A DNA stretch of 64,000 nt, taken from NCBI GenBank assembly GCA_024103425.1, contig JAGFIS010000029.1, positions 124,001 through 188,000 on the forward strand. Reading direction: 5' to 3'. Of this stretch, positions 44,286-52,132 are shown in pieces. Source of the DNA: Chitinophagaceae bacterium. Its GTDB lineage: Bacteria; Bacteroidota; Bacteroidia; Chitinophagales; Chitinophagaceae. A program made the translations under genes and the position numbers. Within the stretch, counting starts at the first letter, position 1. Every line of letters starts with the position of its first letter. Below the pieces are notes generated by a model. The model was not told the DNA's origin. It worked only from the letters and a program-made list of their open reading frames with translations, and did not search any database.

Positions 44286-45203
44286 ATGCCTCAACTCATC
44301 ATTGAAGCACGCGAGGCTTCTATCAGCACCGGACTTAAAGTAAGGCGAATCCTCCCCTTCCGCAAACGAAGGATGGTAGGTCCGTTTATCTTTATGGATC
44401 ATGCGGGTCCGGTCGATATTCCTGTAGATGCTGCCTCTAATCTAGATGTATTGCCGCATCCACATATCGGGCTATCGACGGTCAGCTATCTTTTTGGCGG
44501 ACAGGTAACACACCGCGACAGCCTGGGCGTAGAGCAAATCATAAAACCCGGTGCCGTGAACTGGATGACCGCCGGAAAAGGCATTGCCCACTCCGAACGG
44601 TTTGAAGAACCCGATGCTCTTGCGGGAGGAGAATTGGAAATGATTCAGACATGGGTGGCACTGCCCGAAGAAGATGAGGAAACCGATCCCACATTTGAAA
44701 ACTACCAACCCGAAGTATTACCCGTATTCACAGACAAAGGAATCTGGATGCGCCTGATCGCCGGAGATGCCTACGGATTGAGAAACGATGTAAAAACGCT
44801 CTCTCCCCTTTTCTATCTCCATATTCAATTAGACCGGGGAACCACTATCAATCTACCCAAGGGACATCCGGAACGCGCCATCTACGTTGTGAAAGGGAGT
44901 ATTGAAACCTGCGGATATAAATATGGTAAAGGACAGATGGTAGTCTTTGCAAAAGAAGAAGACCCCATCCTGAAAGCTGCCGAAGACACTACGATGATGA
45001 TGCTCGGCGGTGAGCCGTTGGGCGATCGTTTCATCTGGTGGAACTTTGTTTCATCACGACGCGAACGAATTGAACAAGCCAAAGCCGACTGGAAAGCAGG
45101 GCGCATCATCCTGCCACCGAATGACAATAAAGAGTTCATTCCGCTGCCCGAAGACAAATCCAAACCATCTGATATGCCGCCACAGGCAGAACCGCTGTCG
45201 TAA
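44286..45203 (+). CDS. Pirin family protein
   Basis: 305 residues, bicupin. The N-terminal metal site shows MDHAGP, HPHIGLSTVSYLF and GIAHSERF, giving the three His and one Glu that bind iron or another metal. Some bacterial pirins have quercetin 2,3-dioxygenase activity; others bind regulators or enzymes. No flavonoid genes are nearby. Plus strand, ahead of the sulfur cluster but 69 bp from it, so it may or may not belong to it. Confidence 0.9.
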   Translation: MPQLIIEAREASISTGLKVRRILPFRKRRMVGPFIFMDHAGPVDIPVDAASNLDVLPHPHIGLSTVSYLFGGQVTHRDSLGVEQIIKPGAVNWMTAGKGIAHSERFEEPDALAGGELEMIQTWVALPEEDEETDPTFENYQPEVLPVFTDKGIWMRLIAGDAYGLRNDVKTLSPLFYLHIQLDRGTTINLPKGHPERAIYVVKGSIETCGYKYGKGQMVVFAKEEDPILKAAEDTTMMMLGGEPLGDRFIWWNFVSSRRERIEQAKADWKAGRIILPPNDNKEFIPLPEDKSKPSDMPPQAEPLS

Positions 45204-45272
45204 CCAACTGCGGCACTAAAGTTGAGGTAATGATTGCTCGATCACAATCAATATCTCAAAAGTTTAATAGTT

Positions 45273-45686
45273 ATGAATAAAGATATAAGATACTTCAGGA
45301 GTTGTTACGATCATCCTGCGGGGTATGTCGGTGTTGCCATCACAGAAGCCATCGAGAAAAAAGGGTTTATCAAAAAGAGCAAAAATGGTTTTGACGTGAC
45401 ACCCAAGGGATGGCAATTCTTCAACGGCCTGGGTATTAAAGAAGAAAACCTGAAAAGTAAAAGCAAACGGCCGATGACGCGCCAGTGCATCGACAACACA
45501 GAAAAAAGGCCTCACCTTGCAGGCAGCCTTGGTGCAGCGTTACTGGATGTGCTTTTTAAAAAGGGATGGGTGGAGAGGCCCAATGACTCCCGCGCTATAA
45601 CCGTAACTCCTTCCGGAGAAAAAGAATTCTTTAACCGTTTAGGTGCCCCGTTAGGTGAAGTTGTCGACAGTATGGATTTTTATTGA
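45273..45686 (+). CDS. Tandem-repeat protein resembling the C-terminal domain of some ArsR regulators, without HTH
   Basis: 137 residues from the ATG at 45273. The sequence is two related halves: CYDHPAGYVGVAITEAIEKK (about 10-29) with a following TPKGWQFFNGLG, and CIDNTEKRPHLAGSLGAALL (about 71-90) with TPSGEKEFFNRLG. Such CYDHLAG/HLAGxLGAAL repeats follow the winged helix in a group of ArsR-type regulators; here the N-terminal HTH is missing. It stands at the head of the sulfur gene run (90 bp before the TSUP gene). A thiol-sensing or partner role is a guess based on its Cys residues and position. Confidence 0.55.
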   Translation: MNKDIRYFRSCYDHPAGYVGVAITEAIEKKGFIKKSKNGFDVTPKGWQFFNGLGIKEENLKSKSKRPMTRQCIDNTEKRPHLAGSLGAALLDVLFKKGWVERPNDSRAITVTPSGEKEFFNRLGAPLGEVVDSMDFY

Positions 45687-45739
45687 TCATTTACGGGCCG
45701 GTCTCTCTATTGTAACCTTTGTGACCGTTCTTACCGTTT

Positions 45740-45762
45740 CTATTTAGCAACTTTGCATCCAT
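45740..45762 (+). promoter_or_regulatory. Promoter-like AACTTTGCATCC box before the TSUP gene
   Basis: The 12-mer AACTTTGCATCC occurs here at 45748-45759 and again at 47055-47066 upstream of the persulfide dioxygenase gene. Each lies in the short intergenic space before a gene start, and CTTTGC resembles the 3' part of TAnnTTTGC. It probably marks a weak -7 element and start-site region shared by the two genes. Confidence 0.4.
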
Positions 45763-45776
45763 TCGTTTTCTTGGAC

Positions 45777-46565
45777 ATGGAAATAGCAGGATATGTAGCA
45801 GCAATATTTGCGGGAGTAGTATTAGGACTGATTGGTGGTGGGGGCAGTATTTTAACTGTCCCCATTTTGGTTTACCTCTTCGGTATTGCACCCGTATTGG
45901 CAACGGGATACTCTCTTTTTATAGTCGGCTCGACCAGTACAATTGGCGCATACAGTTATTTTAAAAGAGACCTCGTGCACCTAAGCAAGGCAATAGCCTT
46001 CGGAATACCTTCTATTATTGCAGTGTTTGTAACGCGTGCAGTGATCCTGCCCGCCATTCCGGATGTACTGTTGACAGCCGGTAGCTTCACCCTTACCAAG
46101 AACCTTTTTTTAATGCTGCTTTTCTCACTGCTGATGCTGGGTGCCTCTTATAACATGATCAAAAAGAAAAAAGAGCACCAAACCGGGACGCAGAAAAAGT
46201 CGCAACACTTTTTGCTCATTTTGAACGGGTTGTTCATCGGGTTGCTCACCGGACTTGTCGGTGTCGGAGGCGGATTCCTGATTGTACCGGCACTGGTTTT
46301 GCTCAGCAGGATGCCGATGAAAGAAGCCATCGGCACTTCGCTCACCATTATCGCGGCCAATGCTTTAATTGGTTTCCTCGGAGAGCGCAATTTGCTCAAC
46401 TTCGATTGGAAACTGCTGCTTTCGGTCACTGCCTTTACAATAGCGGGAATCTTTATCGGTATTGCTCTCTCCAAAAAAATCAGCGGAGCGAAACTGAAAC
46501 CCGCCTTCGGATGGTTCATCCTCGCAATGGGTGTTTACATCATCATAAAAGAAACTTTTTTATAA
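45777..46565 (+). CDS. TSUP family (TauE/SafE) sulfite/sulfonate exporter
   Basis: 262 residues from the ATG at 45777; the upstream in-frame ATG overlaps the promoter region. About eight membrane helices in two halves, each starting with the glycine-rich signature (GLIGGGGSILTVPIL near 15-29; GLVGVGGGFLIVPAL near 160-174). TSUP proteins move sulfite, sulfonates, thiosulfate or related anions across the inner membrane. Location at the start of a persulfide/rhodanese gene run suggests export of sulfite or thiosulfate produced by those enzymes. Confidence 0.9.
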   Translation: MEIAGYVAAIFAGVVLGLIGGGGSILTVPILVYLFGIAPVLATGYSLFIVGSTSTIGAYSYFKRDLVHLSKAIAFGIPSIIAVFVTRAVILPAIPDVLLTAGSFTLTKNLFLMLLFSLLMLGASYNMIKKKKEHQTGTQKKSQHFLLILNGLFIGLLTGLVGVGGGFLIVPALVLLSRMPMKEAIGTSLTIIAANALIGFLGERNLLNFDWKLLLSVTAFTIAGIFIGIALSKKISGAKLKPAFGWFILAMGVYIIIKETFL

Positions 46566-46582
46566 CTCTTTAAATTAAGTAC

Positions 46583-47017
46583 ATGGAACAAGAACATTTG
46601 TATGAAGTGAATTTGAAATGGAAAAACGGAAGGATCGGTGAACTGTCATCTCCCATTTTAGATACAACAGTAGAGGTGGCCACTCCCCCCGAATTCGCCG
46701 GAGGCGTGCCAAACATCTGGTCGCCCGAACACCTCTATGCAGGAGCAATCAACAGTTGCTTTATGACGACTTTCCTGGCCATTGCCGAAAATTCTAAAAT
46801 GGAATTTGAAAGCTTTGAGTGCAAAACAGTCATCAAATTAGAGCGTCCGGAGAAGAAGTTTTTGATTACGGAAGCCACCGTTTCGCCGGTTGTAAAGACA
46901 AAAGACCTCGAAAAAGACGGAGAAAGGATGCTCAGAATACTCCAAAAAGCCGAGGAGCACTGCCTGGTAACCAACTCCATGCTGACGAAAGTACACCTGG
47001 AGCCTACTGTGCTCTAG
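46583..47017 (+). CDS. OsmC/Ohr family peroxiredoxin-like protein
   Basis: 144 residues with the OsmC fold; the catalytic region SPEHLYAGAINSCFMTTFL carries one Cys (about residue 58) and the second, in EEHCLVTNSM, is near residue 131, as in Ohr/OsmC thiol peroxidases. These reduce organic hydroperoxides and in some bacteria remove persulfides. It lies 17 bp after the TSUP gene, so the two are co-transcribed. Confidence 0.87.
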   Translation: MEQEHLYEVNLKWKNGRIGELSSPILDTTVEVATPPEFAGGVPNIWSPEHLYAGAINSCFMTTFLAIAENSKMEFESFECKTVIKLERPEKKFLITEATVSPVVKTKDLEKDGERMLRILQKAEEHCLVTNSMLTKVHLEPTVL

Positions 47018-47065
47018 TGTAACTGATGTAACGAATCTTTTGCATAAAAATCAGGAACTTTGCAT

Positions 47066-47090
47066 CCTCTCTGCAAAGAGGGTATTTTTT
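47066..47090 (+). terminator. Hairpin followed by T-run after the OsmC gene
   Basis: CCTCT and AGAGG arms (47066-47070, 47077-47081) with CTGCAA loop precede GTATTTTTT. It follows the promoter-like AACTTTGCATCC box and lies before the next gene, so it may attenuate that gene's message rather than end the previous one. Confidence 0.4.
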
Positions 47091-47110
47091 GAAATATTAA
47101 TCAACAGGCT

Positions 47111-48511
47111 ATGTTTTTCCAACACATTTACGACAAGACCCTTGCACAAGGCAGTTATGTAATAGGCTGTCAGGCTACGGGTGAAGCGATTGTGATAGAC
47201 GCAAAAAGAGATATCGATACGTATCTTAAAATTGCAAGTGATAATAAATTAAGAATTACTCACATTACAGAAACCCATATCCACGCCGACTACCTCTGCG
47301 GTTCGCGCGAACTTGCAGCAGCTACCGGTGCTACCATGTACCTGTCTGATGAAGGCGGCGAAGGATGGCTTTATGAATTTCCGCACGTCGGAGTGAAAGA
47401 CGGCGATGTCATTAAAGTAGGTAACCTCTCTCTTGAAGTGATGCACACTCCGGGACACACACCCGAAAGCATCAGCTTCCTGCTGAGAGACCACCCCGCT
47501 TCTGACGAACCGGTGATGCTGTTTACCGGTGACTTCGTTTTCGTAGGCGATGTAGGAAGACCCGACTTGCTCGAGAAAGCTGCAGGTATTGCCGGCACAA
47601 AAGAAGCAGGTGCAAAAGACATGTATGCTTCGCTGAAAAAATTTGAAGTGCTCCCCGACTATGTACAGGTATGGCCTGCCCACGGTGCAGGATCCGCTTG
47701 CGGAAAGGCTCTGGGAAGCGTTCCGAGCTCAACCGTAGGTTATGAAAAAGCCCGCAACTGGGCAATGCAGTTCGGAAACGATGAGAAAGGATTTGTGGAC
47801 AGCCTGCTGGCCGGACAGCCTGAACCGCCGAAGTACTTCGCAATGATGAAGCATCTGAACAAAGTGGACAGGCCGCTGCTTATCGAAGTGCCCCATCACA
47901 AGACACTTTCAAAAGAGGAATTCCTCGATGCATACAACAAAGGCATGAAAGTGATCGATGCCAGAAATAAAACGGATTTTGCTAAAGGTCACCTGCCTAA
48001 TACGATCAACATTCAGGGCACTAACTCATTCGCCACCTGGTGCGGCTGGGTATTGAATTATGATGAGCCCTTTGTAATTATCGCAAACGACAATCAAAAA
48101 GAAGATCTCACCAGAAAACTGATGAGAATCGGACTGGATAAAATTTACGGCTTCTTTAGCGACATCAACTCTCTGGGTATTGAATTAGAGAAATACGAAA
48201 TGCTGAGCTATGATGAAGTGTCGGAAAAATTAAACGACGATAATGTAGAGTTAGTGGACGTACGCGGTATTTCAGAATTTGAAGCCGGCCACATCGGCAA
48301 TTCAAAGCACGTTTTTGTAGGAACTATCGAAAAGCATCTCGACGACATCAGCAAGGATAAAGAAGTGATTGTCTATTGCCAGTCGGGCGACCGTACAACA
48401 ATTGCTCACTCGCTCTTGAGCAAAAACGGATTTAAAAACGTTAAGAGCTATTCGCCGGGATGGGCTGAGTGGTCTCAAAAAGAGAGAGCAAAAGAACTTT
48501 CACACGCTTAA
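47111..48511 (+). CDS. Persulfide dioxygenase-rhodanese fusion (MBL fold)
   Basis: 466 residues. The N-terminal metallo-beta-lactamase domain (1 to about 250) has ETHIHADYLCG (His56, His58, Asp60) and HTPGHTPESISFLL, the ETHE1/persulfide dioxygenase motif set that binds one iron and oxidises glutathione or protein persulfide to sulfite. It is followed by two rhodanese domains: the first (about 265-350) has no active Cys, the second (about 370-465) has CQSGDRT with the catalytic Cys. The combination (PRF/CstB-like) converts persulfide and thiosulfate interchangeably in the cytoplasm. Neighbours fit sulfide detoxification. Confidence 0.92.
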   Translation: MFFQHIYDKTLAQGSYVIGCQATGEAIVIDAKRDIDTYLKIASDNKLRITHITETHIHADYLCGSRELAAATGATMYLSDEGGEGWLYEFPHVGVKDGDVIKVGNLSLEVMHTPGHTPESISFLLRDHPASDEPVMLFTGDFVFVGDVGRPDLLEKAAGIAGTKEAGAKDMYASLKKFEVLPDYVQVWPAHGAGSACGKALGSVPSSTVGYEKARNWAMQFGNDEKGFVDSLLAGQPEPPKYFAMMKHLNKVDRPLLIEVPHHKTLSKEEFLDAYNKGMKVIDARNKTDFAKGHLPNTINIQGTNSFATWCGWVLNYDEPFVIIANDNQKEDLTRKLMRIGLDKIYGFFSDINSLGIELEKYEMLSYDEVSEKLNDDNVELVDVRGISEFEAGHIGNSKHVFVGTIEKHLDDISKDKEVIVYCQSGDRTTIAHSLLSKNGFKNVKSYSPGWAEWSQKERAKELSHA

Positions 48512-48528
48512 AATCACTATTTAATTAT

Positions 48529-48822
48529 ATGCAAGAAAACGGATTATCACTGGAGGAAGCATTGAAAAAAGAAGTATTCTTAGTAGATGTACGCACTCCG
48601 ATGGAGTTTATGATGGGGACAGCCGAAGGAGCTGTTAACATCCCTCTGGATGAATTGCCTTACCGGTTTGAAGAGTTTGAGGGCAAAGAGAATATCGTGG
48701 TATTCTGCAGGAGCGGCGCCAGAAGCGAGCACGCAAAAGCATTGCTGAATCACCAGGGATTCGAAAATGTAACCAACGGCATCAATACCGAAAGAATTAA
48801 ATTAGCCCGGAATGGCAAATAA
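48529..48822 (+). CDS. Single-domain rhodanese
   Basis: 97 residues from the ATG at 48529, 17 bp after the fusion gene. The active loop is VFCRSGARSEHA, CxSGxR type with one catalytic Cys. It is cytoplasmic and probably carries sulfane sulfur to or from the upstream persulfide enzyme. It overlaps the start of the methyltransferase gene by 11 bp. Confidence 0.9.
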   Translation: MQENGLSLEEALKKEVFLVDVRTPMEFMMGTAEGAVNIPLDELPYRFEEFEGKENIVVFCRSGARSEHAKALLNHQGFENVTNGINTERIKLARNGK

Positions 48823-49450
48823 GCCGGGCAACGATATCGAATATTTGGCAGCTGACTATAACCGCCCGCTGGACAGAGCCTACTGGAACGCCCAGTGGGA
48901 GAACAGACGAACCGGATGGGATATGGGCACACCTTCTCCTCCGATCACAACTTACATGGATCAATACCGCAATAAAAATGCGGCCATTTTGATTCCCGGT
49001 TGTGGTAATGCTTACGAAGCGGAGTATCTCGCTAAGCTGGGGTTCAGCAGTATCACTTTACTCGATATCGCACCTCGTGCGGTAGAAATTTTGAAAGAAA
49101 AATTTCATAAAACTCCTGAAGTGAAAGTGGTTTGTGGAGATTTCTTTGAACATGAAGGCACATACGATCTGATAATCGAACAGACTTTCTTCTGTGCTAT
49201 TCACCCATCGCGAAGAAGAGAATATGCAAAGAAGGCAGCTGAACTGCTGATAGAAGATGGAAGGATTATCGGTGTTTTATTCGACAAAGATTTTGAAAGA
49301 ATGGGACCTCCTTTCGGCGGGCATCCTGACGAATACAAACCTATCTTTGATCGGTATTTTGACATCAAAACGATGACGGAATGCTACAACAGTATCCCTC
49401 CGCGTGCAGGAGCCGAAGTATTCATCAACCTCACTAAAAAGAAAAATTAA
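48812..49450 (+). CDS. TPMT-like S-adenosylmethionine-dependent thiol methyltransferase
   Basis: 212 residues of the TPMT family: YWNAQWENRRTGWDMGTPSPP at the start (W..RW..gxTGWD pattern), SAM motif LIPGCGNAYEAEYLA (about 54-68), LLDIAPRAVE and IIEQTFFCAIHPSRR. The family methylates thiols, selenols or hydrogen sulfide-type nucleophiles. Overlap with the rhodanese gene places it in the same operon, so methylation of sulfide or small thiols is likely. Confidence 0.88.
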   Translation: MANKPGNDIEYLAADYNRPLDRAYWNAQWENRRTGWDMGTPSPPITTYMDQYRNKNAAILIPGCGNAYEAEYLAKLGFSSITLLDIAPRAVEILKEKFHKTPEVKVVCGDFFEHEGTYDLIIEQTFFCAIHPSRRREYAKKAAELLIEDGRIIGVLFDKDFERMGPPFGGHPDEYKPIFDRYFDIKTMTECYNSIPPRAGAEVFINLTKKKN

Positions 49451-49454
49451 GCAG

Positions 49455-49718
49455 ATGCAGGAAACAACAACATACAAGATTAAGAACTACCTCGCAGGGT
49501 GGGACCTCATGCGCTTTATCAGGCTGGCACTTGGACTCTTGATTCTCATCAAAGGAATTGCAGACCAAAACTGGGCATTCGCCATCCTCGGTGCAGCTTT
49601 TTCTGCCATGCCCATCTTCAATGTAGGTTGCTGTGCTGGCGGACAGTGTGCACCTCCGCGCAACTACTCACAGGCTCCACAGCAGGACGTAGAAATCGAG
49701 TACGAAGAAGTTAAATAA
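49455..49718 (+). CDS. Small membrane protein with YgaP-like segment and Cys cluster
   Basis: 87 residues from the ATG at 49455. A helix-turn-helix pair of membrane segments (about 20-38 and 39-58) ends in FNVGCCAGGQCAPP, with three cysteines, then an acidic tail. The membrane part resembles the DUF2892/YgaP C-terminal segment found fused to rhodaneses. It lies 4 bp after the methyltransferase gene. The Cys cluster could carry sulfur or metal; that is inference. Confidence 0.65.
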   Translation: MQETTTYKIKNYLAGWDLMRFIRLALGLLILIKGIADQNWAFAILGAAFSAMPIFNVGCCAGGQCAPPRNYSQAPQQDVEIEYEEVK

Positions 49719-49729
49719 GCATCGATGTT

Positions 49730-50344
49730 ATGAGATACGGATACCTCTTTATACTTGCCCTTTTAATAGGTATGGCTTCATGTTCGGAACGCAGTGTTCA
49801 ACTGACTGACGAACAAAAGGAAGAATACCTCAGCTTAGGCAACGACATAGCTTCCCAATCGCAAAAGGCATTGCTGGCAAAAGTAACTCAAGCCATCGCC
49901 GACAGCGGTATTACAGGTGCCGTAGCTTTCTGCAGCGAAAATGCCATACCGATCACAGAATCGCTTTCAAAAGAATTCAGCATTGAAATAAAGAGGGTAA
50001 GCGACAGAAACAGGAATCCCGATAACGCTTTGCTCACAGATACCGATCTTACAGCCATGTCGCTCATCTCGCTGATGATGGAAGAAGACAACGGATCAGA
50101 ACCGTTCTCAAAACACGTGGCTTTACAAGAAAATAACTACCTCTATTATTACAAAGCCATCCCTCTCGGAATGCCTACCTGCCTCAATTGCCACGGCAAT
50201 AAAGACACTGATATTGCCTCTGAAACCCTTAAATTAATTGAGAAAAAATATCCAAACGATAAAGCCACCGGATATCAGTTAGGAGAACTGAGAGGGCTCT
50301 GGAAAATTGCTTTCCCGCTAGACGATAAAAGTAAATTAGACTGA
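49730..50344 (+). CDS. DUF3365 heme c lipoprotein
   Basis: 204 residues, lipobox GMASCSE (Cys18). The DUF3365 domain (Tll0287-like) follows, with one heme c-binding CLNCHG motif (about residues 147-152) and GAVAFCSENAIPI near residue 61. The protein should be a periplasmic monoheme sensor or electron carrier. It is 11 bp after the preceding gene and 1 bp before the next, so it belongs to the operon; a role in electron flow from sulfur oxidation is possible. Confidence 0.85.
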   Translation: MRYGYLFILALLIGMASCSERSVQLTDEQKEEYLSLGNDIASQSQKALLAKVTQAIADSGITGAVAFCSENAIPITESLSKEFSIEIKRVSDRNRNPDNALLTDTDLTAMSLISLMMEEDNGSEPFSKHVALQENNYLYYYKAIPLGMPTCLNCHGNKDTDIASETLKLIEKKYPNDKATGYQLGELRGLWKIAFPLDDKSKLD

Positions 50345-50345
50345 T

Positions 50346-50573
50346 ATGAACTTCCTGAAGAAAAACATCCTCACCGTCAGCGGTGTTGCTCTTGGCGCTT
50401 TGGCCGGATTTTTTTACTGGAAGTACGTTGGCTGCCTTTCAGGCACCTGTATGATTACGTCCAAACCGGTAAACAGTACTCTTTACGGCGCTTTGATGGG
50501 CGGACTGTTTTTCTCAATCTTCAAGTCTGATAATAAAACAGTAAACAAATCTTCAAAGGAAGAAGGGAAATAG
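50346..50573 (+). CDS. DUF6132-like small membrane protein
   Basis: 75 residues: two membrane helices (about 8-26 and 44-60) around YVGCLSGTCMITSKPVNST, with two Cys on the connecting loop, and a Lys-rich tail. This is the DUF6132 type, often encoded near rhodaneses and YgaP-like proteins in Bacteroidota. It starts 1 bp after the DUF3365 stop. Function unknown. Confidence 0.75.
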   Translation: MNFLKKNILTVSGVALGALAGFFYWKYVGCLSGTCMITSKPVNSTLYGALMGGLFFSIFKSDNKTVNKSSKEEGK

Positions 50574-50594
50574 TTTTTCCTGTGCCTTCACCTG

Positions 50595-52127
50595 TTACTT
50601 CACCACCGACATCCTGTATGCCTGAATCTTCGGATCTGTTTCAGGCGACAACGTGAAGTACACTTGTAATTTACCTTTTTCGCCCTTGATCAGGAAACTA
50701 CCTCTCAGCTGATTCAGCGGGTCCACTTCTGTTACTTCTTTAACCTTCCCGATAGAGGCAAACAATTCTTCAGCCTGCTTCTTCAACTGGTTCACGAAGT
50801 AGTCATCAAAGAAATTGTCTGCAAAAATACCCGACTCTTTCGCTCCTTTCCAAGACGGAAGCAAGGAAACCAACTGATCTTTTCTTTTCTCCAGAATCGG
50901 AGACGGAGGTAATTGGCGCGGCTGAAAATTGGCATACAGCAACAGAGAATCTATCGCTGCCTGCAAAGGCGCACCCATGGATGCATAGGTGTGATTGGCA
51001 AAGGCCACTATTCCGATGCCATAATCCGGCAGGATTCTCCATTGGCTGCCAAAGCCGGGTAAACCACCGCTGTGACTAATTACCTTCATATTGTTGCAAT
51101 CCTGATAAATATGCAATCCATATCCGTAGAAGTCCAGAATCGGGCAGGCCTTTCCTGTAAAATCTGTTTCATCTTCCCAAACACGCGAGAAGTTCCATCC
51201 ATGATGCATCTCACGTACGGAGCTACGCTTTACAGGCCCTGTCTCTGCATCGTCGCGCGGCGGCCATGCCGAAAGATGGAATGACATATACTTTGCAAAA
51301 TCTTCAATAGTAGTGATGAGTCCGCCCATCGCACCGAAAATGCCGCTGTGTAACAATGGCTGGGGCACCCATTTGCCGTCTTCCATTCTGTATCCCACTG
51401 CCAATTGCGACTCAGGTACATCTTCATAATCCCAGTAGGTATTATCCATACCCAGCGGTTTGAAAATATTTTCGGTTATGTATTCCTGATAGGTCTGCCC
51501 GGTTACGTTCTGAATAATCAGTCCGAGAGTTCCGAAACCAAGATTACTGTATTCATATCCCGAACCGGGAGCAGTGGAAAAACTGATACCTGCAGAATAA
51601 AAATCTTTCAGCCACTGGCTGGTTCTCCCCAACTGACGATCTCCCCACGGATTGTCCTCAGGAAATCCAGCATTGTGTATCAGCAGATCGCGCACGGTTA
51701 TCAACTGCGCATCAGATGTGAGTGTTTTTAATCCTTTTGCTTCGGGAATAAACTTCTCAATCGGGTCATCCAGCGATATCTTCCCTTCATCTCTCAGTTT
51801 CACAATCGCCATGGCGGTAACACTCTTCGTCATTGAGGCGATGTGATAATCTGATACCGACGAGGCCTTGATATTCTTCTCCTGATTGATAATACCCTGA
51901 TAGTAATTGTGAATCAATTGCCCATCTACCACCACTCCATAGGAAAGGGAAGGAAACTTTTTGTCAGCAGCATACTTACTGAAAAGTGCGTCTAATTTGG
52001 GCATCACCGCCTTTATCTTCTCAACGCGCGAAGCGTCTTTGAATACTGGCGGCCGGTATTCCTGAGCTTTAGCACTACCGGAAAGGAATAAGGCAAATAA
52101 CGCCATCAATAAATGAGACTTCTTCAT
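50595..52127 (-). CDS. Serine hydrolase, class C beta-lactamase fold
   Basis: 510 residues with signal peptide (1-21, ending SAKAQ). The active-site SMTK (Ser98, Lys101) and YSN near residue 197 are present, as in AmpC-like esterases and D-aminopeptidases; the third box is less clear. A C-terminal extra domain (about 400-510) follows. Likely a periplasmic peptidase or esterase rather than an antibiotic resistance enzyme. It follows the M49 peptidase gene by 5 bp on the same strand. Confidence 0.87.
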   Translation of the reverse strand: MKKSHLLMALFALFLSGSAKAQEYRPPVFKDASRVEKIKAVMPKLDALFSKYAADKKFPSLSYGVVVDGQLIHNYYQGIINQEKNIKASSVSDYHIASMTKSVTAMAIVKLRDEGKISLDDPIEKFIPEAKGLKTLTSDAQLITVRDLLIHNAGFPEDNPWGDRQLGRTSQWLKDFYSAGISFSTAPGSGYEYSNLGFGTLGLIIQNVTGQTYQEYITENIFKPLGMDNTYWDYEDVPESQLAVGYRMEDGKWVPQPLLHSGIFGAMGGLITTIEDFAKYMSFHLSAWPPRDDAETGPVKRSSVREMHHGWNFSRVWEDETDFTGKACPILDFYGYGLHIYQDCNNMKVISHSGGLPGFGSQWRILPDYGIGIVAFANHTYASMGAPLQAAIDSLLLYANFQPRQLPPSPILEKRKDQLVSLLPSWKGAKESGIFADNFFDDYFVNQLKKQAEELFASIGKVKEVTEVDPLNQLRGSFLIKGEKGKLQVYFTLSPETDPKIQAYRMSVVK

Positions 52128-52132
52128 TTCCT

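Noticed and set aside
46735..46980. Minus-strand frame over the OsmC gene
   Set aside because: Antisense to conserved OsmC sequence with no product or promoter.
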